21,623 bases of DNA from a virus. Both the position numbers and the translations under genes were made by a program. The first letter of the stretch is position 1. Each line of letters opens with the position of its first letter. The notes below the pieces were generated by a model, which ran no database searches, had not been told where the DNA came from, and saw only the letters and a list, made by a program, of their open reading frames with translations. The stretch covers positions 1-21,623 of IMG/VR virus record IMGVR_UViG_3300020478_000080; one strand, written 5' to 3'. Positions 16,601-21,623 of this stretch are shown here, piece after piece.

Positions 16601-18194
16601 CGGTCCTGATACGGTGGAGGCTGGTGAGGTAGATGTTACTTTTACTATCACTACTTCTGCATGGTATGCTAATGGAATTTCAATTCCAGAATTGGGAATC
16701 AGCGAGAAGAAAAAATATAAGGGCAAACAATTAAGAAAAACTATTACAAAAAAAGTTAAACGTGGAAAACTTTATGAAGTAATTACGAGTAGTGATCAAA
16801 CGAAAGAGGGTATTAGATTGAGGACAATGGGCAACAATGTTCTTCAAATGGAAGAAGATACGGATATGGATTGGACTGATCTGGTATGTACTGCAAGCCA
16901 AGGAAAGTGGAATGTTGGTCCAGGTAATACAGCTACTTTTATAGTGGGTGCTAATAGGATATTCGGTGGTATTGAAAGTGGAACAACAAAAAATGGGGTA
17001 ACATATACTGGTCCAAGATTATTTGGTCATGTTGAAACAGGTCATTATGAGATAAAGACCAGGCAAAAAATGGGCCCAGCACGTTGGGGAACATATATGA
17101 ATGCTCATTCTGTTTCTCCTTGGTTCCCTGATCTATTTGCAGAGGATTATTCTATTGTTGGTGTTAAGGTATATACATGGTCTAATGTTGATTTTCCTGA
17201 AAATGGTACGTATAGTTTTAAGTTTGCTGCAGATAATAATGCTAGTGTTTTCATCGATGAGACTTTAATAACAGGATCTTTGGATCATCAAATAAGAATG
17301 GATTATGGTCATTGGAAGACTGGGATGTGGCATAATGTTCAACTTACTAAAGGGAAACATACTGTAAGGGTAGAATGTTTAAACATTGATCATGCTGCTG
17401 ATGGTGGTGACTATACTTTTATTAATAATCCAACTGGATTTGCACTTATTATTAAATTTAACGATACAATTCAAAGGACTGATATGACCTCATGGGCTAT
17501 GAATCCTGTATGTGCATCTGCTATTTTGATTGCACCACCTTGTCCTAAGAAGATTAGTGGTAGAGGTGTAGTCAAAGAGATTATTCCTACCAATCCTGGA
17601 TGGTATCCACCACCAGAGACACCACCAGGAGATCCACCAGAATATGATGTGACTTTGGAGTTGGATAGGATAGAACCACCAGATACTACAAATTATAATT
17701 GTGAAGAGGATGAGATAGTAATTGAACCAAGTAATGGTGCTGAAGCTAAATTGGTTTGTGGTCCTTTTGGATCTATTCCAGAAATAATAGTTACAAAACC
17801 AGGAAGAGGATTCACTACTTATCCTGATATTTACATAGCAAGTTCTACTGGTATAAGAGTACCATTAGTTCCTACTTTTCGTATAATAAGAACGCCAGTA
17901 GATCCGACGATCAGACCAGAAGAATTACTTCAGGTAACAGATTTGGCTGGTATTAAGAAGACTGGATACTATAATGGCAAACCATACTATGGTGCTGTCT
18001 TCTATGAGAATGGTATTAAGTATGCTGGTTGGTATGAAACTCCTGGACAACTTGTACAGATTTATGATACACTTCAAGAGAGTATTGATGCTCAGGTAAC
18101 TACACCTCCATCTGCAATCCTTAGACAGGGTAGTGATGTTACTAGCAATGATCCTAAATTGGATATTCCTGGTACTCCTGATACCCTCACTTAG
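13641..18194 (+). CDS. Giant virion protein with repeated PA14-like modules (1517 residues)
   Basis: Probably a baseplate-associated or adhesin-type structural protein. The N-terminal part has a glycine-rich motif (NIYGGGGIGALGNA) and GGHGYAYPPQV near residue 133, a G-Y-x-x-P-P-x-V element often seen in cyanophage fiber proteins; a similar GRGFTTYPDIYI occurs near residue 1389. Four PA14-like beta-sandwich signatures are visible: VTGEYKIKGLCDNRSQVYIDG (about 320), VDGAYTFHIAVDDTVTLYLGD (598), YDGFYAVRGTCDNRGKVFIDG (about 915) and ENGTYSFKFAADNNASVFIDE (1185). The first and third belong to a 200-residue duplicated unit. The C-terminus (KKTGYYNGKPYYGAVFYENG; TTPPSAILRQGSDV) is a conserved cyanophage ending as I recall it. 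PA14 domains bind carbohydrate in many proteins, so host-surface binding is plausible but inferred. It stands alone between gp5 and the spike candidate. Confidence 0.78.
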   Translation: MALDRATQHTVHTDIFGNITKEVIKVGWIDPDKGFVDGFDLCAANDQAKKDPGTVFIFQDGNHTIRYLNINEVNKLDAADTLPQGDPCKGVNEKKICGIPRINIYGGGGIGALGNAVIGRDGSILAVDVVRGGHGYAYPPQVDARDDCDYGSGAVFEVVLGEVADAWQYYDQASDYEEYQLCENWGFTPKGRMYGPNGEDLGEWNPAIAVDLGVDPIRAEIMEYERKIRDVSRKPWFNTRKRRPNRMFANDENVIPSYNKVTDACFKEAHRKLNIWPADGGWGPWMNKYAISPKPPSNARGTDYAGILFTMEWDELFPVTGEYKIKGLCDNRSQVYIDGQKVLTPGVYTGAQLNPPVKRRYEEGVHNIKVELYNIPIVQTVLEGTGPTDSDMVTFKVSSSARYANGFAIPELGINFKKKYRGKQINETVTKKVQFGKPYTVLVTSDQSKKGVRLRTKGKRVLEMEDDTDMDWTDVVCSASHGKFIRSPDPKEAGGFQLISSNRCYFIVDKPEPKQIIKGPPKNQSETLKHPTVHENAVFDTIDWMGKANRQLWRTNVYSRGGFLNEKGVSPFDTSLMLNDNPYAGTHRIEWPNVKIPVDGAYTFHIAVDDTVTLYLGDQIKIVKQGFVGDTDTSTGEYKQSHFIKQGTYTLVADLYQKPGGRFGYGTGAATPSGGSGDIKYHRLNPSNNPIKVTDGGKKIKLKDSGGPDTNAIFKIVSGNGTFSSDGRRLNGTGSITLELSWNDKKNTAGRAVQSIQIGNKTWSVSGNEVGSQTRTVELAGVVKGINPMALAINISGSMIEKEVVVPYSWCENPMGVALGINSPEPVPPQEIPPPQEGRCPPNPIWSTRFPNAVERWYPVTGEGSSGRTGGQNAYSPFTNRYAISPIKPLDLPGTDNSGVTFSNTWPLDIAYDGFYAVRGTCDNRGKVFIDGRQVYTLKGFKTERPLPKKVWLKQGTHTIGVEVWNKPVKRSFKIRKNIFRTMDWRGGPDTVEAGEVDVTFTITTSAWYANGISIPELGISEKKKYKGKQLRKTITKKVKRGKLYEVITSSDQTKEGIRLRTMGNNVLQMEEDTDMDWTDLVCTASQGKWNVGPGNTATFIVGANRIFGGIESGTTKNGVTYTGPRLFGHVETGHYEIKTRQKMGPARWGTYMNAHSVSPWFPDLFAEDYSIVGVKVYTWSNVDFPENGTYSFKFAADNNASVFIDETLITGSLDHQIRMDYGHWKTGMWHNVQLTKGKHTVRVECLNIDHAADGGDYTFINNPTGFALIIKFNDTIQRTDMTSWAMNPVCASAILIAPPCPKKISGRGVVKEIIPTNPGWYPPPETPPGDPPEYDVTLELDRIEPPDTTNYNCEEDEIVIEPSNGAEAKLVCGPFGSIPEIIVTKPGRGFTTYPDIYIASSTGIRVPLVPTFRIIRTPVDPTIRPEELLQVTDLAGIKKTGYYNGKPYYGAVFYENGIKYAGWYETPGQLVQIYDTLQESIDAQVTTPPSAILRQGSDVTSNDPKLDIPGTPDTLT
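14505..15089 (+). repeat. Protein-level repeat unit A inside the 1517-residue gene (residues 289-483)
   Basis: Begins YAISPKPP and includes CDNRSQVYIDG, SARYANGFAIPELGI, KKYRGKQINETVTKK, SDQSKKGVRLRT and EDDTDMDWTDVVC. It aligns along its whole length with unit B at 16284-16904. At DNA level a 24-base identical stretch (15039-15062, encoding DTDMDWTD) is shared with 16857-16880. Confidence 0.85.
16284..16904 (+). repeat. Protein-level repeat unit B inside the 1517-residue gene (residues 882-1088)
   Basis: Begins YAISPIKP and includes CDNRGKVFIDG, SAWYANGISIPELGI, KKYKGKQLRKTITKK, SDQTKEGIRLRT and EEDTDMDWTDLVC, matching unit A in the same order. Unit B has an insertion before the SAWYANG segment (RKNIFRTMDWRGGPD). 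The order and similarity indicate an internal duplication followed by divergence, with the DTDMDWTD segment kept nearly unchanged in DNA. Confidence 0.85.
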
Positions 18195-18200
18195 TAAATA
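18193..18200 (+). promoter_or_regulatory. Weak late promoter-like box AGTAAATA before the spike candidate
   Basis: Six of eight positions match TATAAATA. It overlaps the upstream TAG (18192-18194) and ends 22 bases before the ATG at 18223. It shares the TAAATA core and stop-codon placement with the boxes at 3801, 9906 and 13589, which is the main reason to list it. Confidence 0.3.
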
Positions 18201-18222
18201 GTAATTGTACTAATTAAATGAA

Positions 18223-18969
18223 ATGGCAGTAGATCCAATTAAAGATTGCGTTCCTGGAACTCCGCAAAATAGAATCAATACTAGAAGAACTACTACTGGT
18301 GACACGCGGAGTGGTTCTGGTTCTGGTGGTGGATCTGGATCTGGTGGTGGTTCTGGTGGAGGAGGATCTCTTCAAAGAGCTGGTGGTAATGGTGGAGCTA
18401 AAGAAACTTTTACTACTATACGATATGGAAATGATCATGGATCGATTACCTTTGGTAAGATTTCTAAGTTAGGTGATGTAATTTCTGATGTATTTCTTCA
18501 GGCATCTGAGGGAACTCATCAACTTAGCATGGATAAAGATGGTCCTCGGAAAGGATTTACATCTATTGTTGCACCCTCAAATTTTCAAGTAGATTGTGGG
18601 AGAGATAATAAAAAGGAGCAGGATACTGTTCAGATTCATGCAGAGAATGGTAATATTATTATTACTGCATCTAGTGGAAAGATTGAGTTTAATGCTAATG
18701 ATATTGAATTTAATGTTAAAGGAGAGTCTGGCAAGGAAGGTAATTTTGTTGTTTCTGCTAGTGAAAGTATAGTCTTTAAAGATTGTAAAAAATTTCAGGT
18801 AGATGCGAAAACTAAAATGCGAATGGCAACTCCTGGTTCATGTGAGGTTGTTGCTAATGAAGTTATGAAAATTTATGGTGGTGTTGCAAGGGGAGTTTCA
18901 GACGGATGTTCCGTTAAAAACGATAAGAATAATAATCAATCGTTCCAAAGAGAACAACAAAAAACTTAA
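18223..18969 (+). CDS. Candidate central spike protein with beta-helix-like C-terminus and Gly-Ser linker
   Basis: A 248-residue protein with three parts. Residues 1-30 are a short polar N-terminus (MAVDPIKDCVPGTPQN). Residues 31-49 are a pure Gly/Ser linker. The rest is dominated by short beta-type repeats, for example QIHAENGNIIITASSGKIEF, NANDIEFNVKGESGKEG and NFVVSASESIVFKDCKKFQV, with alternating hydrophobic residues and Gly/Asn/Asp turns, as expected of a trimeric beta-helix or beta-prism needle. In T4 that needle is the C-terminal part of gp5; the gp5 here lacks it, so this protein is a good candidate for a separately encoded spike. The stop codon is merged with the ribosome binding site of the next gene. 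A fiber or decoration protein is the main alternative. Confidence 0.6.
   Translation: MAVDPIKDCVPGTPQNRINTRRTTTGDTRSGSGSGGGSGSGGGSGGGGSLQRAGGNGGAKETFTTIRYGNDHGSITFGKISKLGDVISDVFLQASEGTHQLSMDKDGPRKGFTSIVAPSNFQVDCGRDNKKEQDTVQIHAENGNIIITASSGKIEFNANDIEFNVKGESGKEGNFVVSASESIVFKDCKKFQVDAKTKMRMATPGSCEVVANEVMKIYGGVARGVSDGCSVKNDKNNNQSFQREQQKT
18313..18369 (+). repeat. Gly-Ser linker repeat (19 residues of only Gly and Ser)
   Basis: Residues 31-49 of the spike candidate consist of GSGS, GGGS and GGGGS units encoded by repeated GGT/GGA and TCT codons. The codons vary and match the phage's A/T-ending preference, so it looks like a natural tandem expansion. It separates the N-terminal peptide from the beta-rich domain. 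Confidence 0.85.
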
Positions 18970-18975
18970 GGAGGA
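18967..18975 (+). promoter_or_regulatory. Strong Shine-Dalgarno sequence fused to a stop codon
   Basis: TAAGGAGGA contains the stop codon of the upstream gene and a near-complete anti-16S match, placed six bases before the ATG at 18982. It is by far the strongest ribosome binding site in the window, suggesting high output of the following protein and stop-start coupling. Confidence 0.8.
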
Positions 18976-18981
18976 TAAAAG

Positions 18982-19743
18982 ATGTCGTGGTTATTTGATG
19001 ATACTGCAACAGGAGGTCAGCAATGTGTTGGCGCAGGAATGCCCAAGGCTTTGGGTTTAGGTGCCACAAAGATTAATGGGTCTTCTTTTATTGAAGGACC
19101 TCAGGTAGTTGGAAGTGCGGGTTCTTGGCCATTTGTTGGAGCAACTTTAATGGTTGGTCCTTTAACTAATATTGAATCTCCTAAACCCCTAATCCCCGGC
19201 GCATTGTGTAGTGGAGTTAATAATCCATACTCCTTAGGAGTGAGAGGATCTTCTGCTTTTATGGGGATGGTGGATACCAATTTAAATGTTAATGTTGGTA
19301 TGCATTTGATTGCACAAGGACATGTGATATCTAATTGTGGTGGTCATATTTTAGCAGCAAAGAAAAACTTTGATATCAAGCATCCTACCAGGGAAGGGTA
19401 TAGATTACGACATACTTGTCCAGAAGCACCACAAAATGATGTATATATACGCGGCAAGGTTACTAATAAAAAAGAGATTGAACTTCCTAAGTATTGGAAA
19501 GGGTTGGTAGACACACAATCTATTACAGTATCACTTACTCCTATTGGTGCTCATCAAAATGTTATTGTGAAGAGAGTTGATGAGGACAAAGTATATCTCC
19601 AGGCACAAGGTGGAATGCCAATCAATTGTTACTATCATATCTTTGGAGAGAGAAAGGATGGTGAGAAACTCATTCCAGAGTACCAGGGCTTGACACCAGA
19701 GGACTATCCAGGCGATAATAGTGAATATAATATAAACACTTGA
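18982..19743 (+). CDS. Tip or fiber-type virion protein with C-terminal KNFDI/HP module (paralog 1)
   Basis: A 253-residue protein. The N-terminal 100 residues are rich in Gly, Ser and Pro (GAGMPKALGLGATKINGSS; VVGSAGSWPFVGATLMVGP) and faintly recall PAAR-type spike-tip proteins, but I cannot confirm that. Residues 122-250 form a module starting GGHILAAKKNFDIKHPTREG, followed by RLRHTCPEAPQNDVYIRGKV, ELPKYWKGLVD, VSLTPIGAHQN, YHIFGERKDGEK and PEDYPGDN. The same module ends the protein at 20433. A similar K-N-F-x-I-x-H-P / Y-x-G / L-P-x-x-[FW] / L-T-x-[IL]-G pattern is, from memory, found at the C-terminus of many bacterial surface-type proteins. Position after the spike candidate suggests a role at the tail tip or baseplate periphery. 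It has the strongest ribosome binding site in the window. Confidence 0.68.
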   Translation: MSWLFDDTATGGQQCVGAGMPKALGLGATKINGSSFIEGPQVVGSAGSWPFVGATLMVGPLTNIESPKPLIPGALCSGVNNPYSLGVRGSSAFMGMVDTNLNVNVGMHLIAQGHVISNCGGHILAAKKNFDIKHPTREGYRLRHTCPEAPQNDVYIRGKVTNKKEIELPKYWKGLVDTQSITVSLTPIGAHQNVIVKRVDEDKVYLQAQGGMPINCYYHIFGERKDGEKLIPEYQGLTPEDYPGDNSEYNINT

Positions 19744-19744
19744 G

Positions 19745-20413
19745 ATGAAAGTCCATGAAGTTTTTCCTACTGTGGTAGCACAGGATAGGATTGATGTGCA
19801 TGATGAATTTAAAAGTGAATACTTTAATGAACTAAAAACTTTATGGTTTGATGGATATAATAATGAGACACCAGAAAATTCTGGTAGGTGTTCTCTTCAT
19901 CTAAATAAAAATTACCTTGGATTTTTTCAATCACTCAAGAGAAGTGTTTGTAGATACTTAGATCTATTAGAAGTAGACCATGAAAAATTAGATATTAATT
20001 TTATCAAATCTTGGATTGGTTATCATAATAAAGATATACCAGGCCTTAAAATGCATTCGCATAATGGTGCTGATATATCATTTACATATTATCTTTCATC
20101 AGATGAGACATCAGATAAATTTTGTGTTCATCAATTAACTAACACGAATGAAGTAGCAGGTGCACTCTTTGAACCTAGTGATCGATTTAATGTGATGAAA
20201 AAGTTTAATAGATATAACTGTCATAGTTACACAATTACTCCTCATGAGGGGACAGTTGTTATCTTTCCAAGTACTTTACAACATTCTACTTTAAAGAAAG
20301 AGAATAAAGGAGATAGATATGTAATTGCTGGAGACATTAAGTTGTGTCTTAAAGCAGAATACAATCTTTATCATCAAACTATGCCACATCCTGATATGTG
20401 GCTAACATGCTAA
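19745..20413 (+). CDS. 2OG-Fe(II) oxygenase family protein
   Basis: A 222-residue protein of the cyanophage 2-oxoglutarate/Fe(II)-dependent dioxygenase type. Such enzymes use 2-oxoglutarate and oxygen to hydroxylate a substrate. Visible motif elements: MHSHNGADISFTYYL with His104, His106 and Asp110 as metal-ligand candidates, GTVVIFPSTLQHST with His180 as the distal ligand, and Arg191 in GDRYVIAGDIKL as the likely 2-oxoglutarate-binding residue. The N-terminus (VHEVFPTVVAQDRID) is also typical of phage members that begin with a short I-[FY]-P-T-x-V segment. The ATG is one base after the upstream stop and lacks its own Shine-Dalgarno sequence. The gene is placed between two paralogous tip or fiber genes, suggesting a late-expressed enzyme acting on virion proteins; that substrate is inference. 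Another metabolite or nucleic acid substrate is equally possible from sequence. Confidence 0.78.
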   Translation: MKVHEVFPTVVAQDRIDVHDEFKSEYFNELKTLWFDGYNNETPENSGRCSLHLNKNYLGFFQSLKRSVCRYLDLLEVDHEKLDINFIKSWIGYHNKDIPGLKMHSHNGADISFTYYLSSDETSDKFCVHQLTNTNEVAGALFEPSDRFNVMKKFNRYNCHSYTITPHEGTVVIFPSTLQHSTLKKENKGDRYVIAGDIKLCLKAEYNLYHQTMPHPDMWLTC

Positions 20414-20432
20414 TCTAAACAGAGGTAAAAAA

Positions 20433-21140
20433 ATGGCAATACCCCCAATTCCTTCAGAAGCAACTACAGATCCTGATAAACTTGATTTTGTACCACATGC
20501 AATAGGAAGTCCGAATTGTGATGATGGAATGCATTGGGGTAGACCGTCATCATTGTATTCTTACATTATGAAAGGTCTGACTGGAGATGATCAAAAATAT
20601 CCAGAGGCGTGTGAACCTTGGTATCATAAGAATTTTCAGGTTGATAATGTTCAATTAAACAGTAGTATAATTGGGGGTGGATCTGTTCTTGTTAATGGTG
20701 ATGTTAATGTTGGAGGAGAGGTGTCATCTAATGATGGAGGACATGTTCTTTCAAATAAAAAGAATTTTGATATTCCTCACCCAACTAAAGATGGTCATCG
20801 ATTGAGACATGTATGTATTGAAGGTCCGAGTGCTGATGTTTATGTGAGAGGAAAACTTAAGGATGATAATGTAATAAAATTGCCTGAATATTGGCGTGGA
20901 TTGGTTGATCCAGAGTCAATTGATGTTTCTTTAACTCCACTTGGAAATTTCCAAGAACTTTTTGTTGAGAAGATGGAGTGGGGATCAAAGGTTATTGTTA
21001 AAAATGCTGCAGGTGGTTCAATTAATTGTAGTTATGTTGTATATGGTGAGAGAATTGATTGTGAGAAGAACATTGCAGAGTATGAAGGTAAATCCTTAGA
21101 GGATTATCCTGGCGATAACGATCAGTATACTCATAAGTGA
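20433..21140 (+). CDS. Tip or fiber-type virion protein with C-terminal KNFDI/HP module (paralog 2)
   Basis: A 235-residue protein. The N-terminal 75 residues are unlike paralog 1 and contain a Trp/Tyr/Cys-rich stretch (NCDDGMHWGRPSSLYSYIM). A short beta-type run follows (SSIIGGGSVLVNGDVNVGGEV), typical of fiber shafts. From about residue 103 the C-terminal module parallels paralog 1: GGHVLSNKKNFDIPHPTKDG, RLRHVCIEGPSADVYVRGKL, KLPEYWRGLVD, VSLTPLGNFQE, YVVYGERIDCEK and LEDYPGDN. A GAGGT ribosome binding site lies seven bases before the ATG. It is the last gene of the late run; its stop codon is followed at once by a sigma70-type promoter. The role is probably structural at the tail tip or fibers. 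Confidence 0.7.
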   Translation: MAIPPIPSEATTDPDKLDFVPHAIGSPNCDDGMHWGRPSSLYSYIMKGLTGDDQKYPEACEPWYHKNFQVDNVQLNSSIIGGGSVLVNGDVNVGGEVSSNDGGHVLSNKKNFDIPHPTKDGHRLRHVCIEGPSADVYVRGKLKDDNVIKLPEYWRGLVDPESIDVSLTPLGNFQELFVEKMEWGSKVIVKNAAGGSINCSYVVYGERIDCEKNIAEYEGKSLEDYPGDNDQYTHK

Positions 21141-21169
21141 TTGACACAAGACTGTGTATCCTTTATAAT
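21141..21169 (+). promoter_or_regulatory. Consensus sigma70 promoter (TTGACA - 17 - TATAAT) with a palindrome in the spacer
   Basis: TTGACA at 21141-21146 and TATAAT at 21164-21169 are both exact consensus hexamers with the optimal 17-base spacer. The expected transcription start is near 21176, giving a leader of under 20 bases before the ATG at 21193. ACACA (21144-21148) and TGTGT (21153-21157) form an inverted repeat with a 4-base centre that overlaps the -35 box, a possible operator. The promoter begins at the base after the upstream stop codon and marks the switch from late structural genes to a host-polymerase-type unit. Confidence 0.82.
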
Positions 21170-21192
21170 GAGGTGAAGTACTGGTAAAATTT

Positions 21193-21420
21193 ATGCAGGA
21201 AGATCAGGTTGAAAAGAATTTGTATGTCGAGTCAGAGGATGATGAATACTTGACACGATGCGTGGTGGATACAAGTGGTCGTAGATTTAATCTTTATTCT
21301 AATTTAGGCACTGAAAAGGTTGTTGTTTGTGAAGATATGAATGAATTTATGAATGTTCTTACATTCGTTAAGGATATGTTAGAAGATAGTGCTCAGTTGG
21401 TGTATGCTGATCCTCTGTAG
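21193..21420 (+). CDS. Small acidic protein of unknown function, probably early-expressed
   Basis: A 75-residue protein (MQEDQVEKNLYVESEDDEYL...). The middle reads TRCVVDTSGRRFNLYSNLGTEKVVVCEDMNEF and looks like a small beta-beta-alpha fold with a helical C-terminal half (FMNVLTFVKDMLEDSAQLVY). No membrane segment or catalytic motif is visible and I do not recognise the family. It lies directly behind the consensus sigma70 promoter, so it is likely transcribed early by unmodified host RNA polymerase, unlike everything to its left. The only nearby purine-rich element (AGGTG at 21171-21175) is 17 bases from the ATG, too far for a good ribosome binding site. No other in-frame start exists between the upstream stop at 21169 and the ATG. 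Confidence 0.75.
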   Translation: MQEDQVEKNLYVESEDDEYLTRCVVDTSGRRFNLYSNLGTEKVVVCEDMNEFMNVLTFVKDMLEDSAQLVYADPL

Positions 21421-21494
21421 GAAAATTAGCTTTTAATTCCAGAAAAGTCGGTAAAAAATCCCGGCAAATTTTTTCGCTCTATTACTTTTTTCAA

Positions 21495-21623
21495 ATGAGA
21501 CCGGAAACAAGAAAGGCGATGGAAATGTTATTTACGGCAAAATGGAATATACCAAAAGCAGCAAAATATTGCAATTTAACAAATAAAGAGATGAAAATCA
21601 CTTTTAACGAATATTGCAATTTT
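21495..21623 (+). CDS. Small conserved cyanophage protein, partial (first 43 residues)
   Basis: An open frame of 43 codons running off the right edge: MRPETRKAMEMLFTAKWNIP, then KAAKYCNLTNKEMKITFNEY. I recall very similar short proteins (an M-R-P-E-T-R start, A-K-W-x-x-P-K-A-A-K-x-C core) in many T4-like cyanophages, without an assigned function. The KAAKYCNLTNKEMK segment has the look of a short helix-turn-helix, which would suggest DNA binding, but this is weak inference. No Shine-Dalgarno sequence is visible in the T-rich leader, and it probably shares the promoter at 21141. Confidence 0.72.
   Translation, partial: MRPETRKAMEMLFTAKWNIPKAAKYCNLTNKEMKITFNEYCNF

Noticed and set aside
18313-18369. 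Possibility that the Gly-Ser tract is a cloning artefact or synthetic linker
   Set aside because: The flanking sequence continues the same phage gene without a junction, and codons follow the phage's own A/T-ending usage.
18214-18438. Reverse-strand Ser/Thr/Arg-rich ORF opposite the spike candidate
   Set aside because: It is the antisense reading of the Gly-Ser linker repeat, not a gene.
21453-21474. AAAAAAT / ATTTTTT inverted repeat with a T run, considered as a terminator
   Set aside because: The stem would be only A-T pairs around an unpaired CCCGGC loop; no GC stem precedes the T run, so a rho-independent terminator is not supported.
1-21623. tRNA genes, CRISPR arrays, insertion sequences, attachment sites
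   Set aside because: No cloverleaf-like segment, regular spaced repeats, transposase or integrase frame was seen; coding density leaves almost no room for them.

Overview
The window is the tail and baseplate late-gene cluster of a T4-like cyanomyovirus, a phage of marine Synechococcus or Prochlorococcus. The evidence is the AT-rich composition, the tight gene packing and the succession of recognisable T4 structural homologues in their cyanophage forms (gp53, gp48, gp4, gp26, gp5), alongside the large accessory virion proteins and the 2OG-Fe(II) oxygenase typical of this group. I see no tRNA, rRNA, insertion sequence, CRISPR array or integration module, and no gene-free stretch above 300 bases. 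Identifications come from reading the proteins; no database search was run.

Layout. Positions 1-2614 run leftward: gp4 (head-completion nuclease), a conserved unknown, gp48 (tail-tube cap) and gp53 (baseplate wedge, cut by the window edge). A 42-base divergent gap (2615-2656) holds an exact T4 late promoter box, TATAAATA, facing left. Everything from 2657 to the end runs rightward: a probable gp54; gp26 with a small gp51-like gene; two tandem proteins of about 860 residues that look like tape measures and carry peptidoglycan hydrolases (a lysozyme-like domain, then an M15-type peptidase); a gp27-like hub protein; a small unknown; gp5 without its lysozyme; a 1517-residue protein with PA14-like modules; a separate beta-structured spike candidate with a natural Gly-Ser linker; two paralogous tip or fiber proteins flanking a 2OG-Fe(II) oxygenase; and finally two small unknown genes behind a consensus sigma70 promoter.

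How the genes work together. gp53, gp48 and gp54 belong to the baseplate and tube start. gp27, gp5 and the spike candidate would form the hub and puncturing tip. The tape-measure-like proteins would set tail length and carry wall-degrading activity through the tube. The 1517-residue protein and the two paralogs are candidates for surface binding or tip decoration. gp4 acts on the head. Late genes are preceded by variants of the T4 late box, several of them next to the upstream stop codon, while the last two genes look like an early or host-polymerase unit.

The most interesting observation is an apparent programmed -1 frameshift at the end of gp26. A T TTT TTC slippery heptamer (4544-4550) is followed by a 6-base spacer and a stem-loop, and the -1 frame runs open into the gp51-like ORF, which directly overlaps the first tape-measure gene. 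This has the layout of the lambda G/GT tail-chaperone frameshift, here inside a T4-type gp26/gp51 pair.
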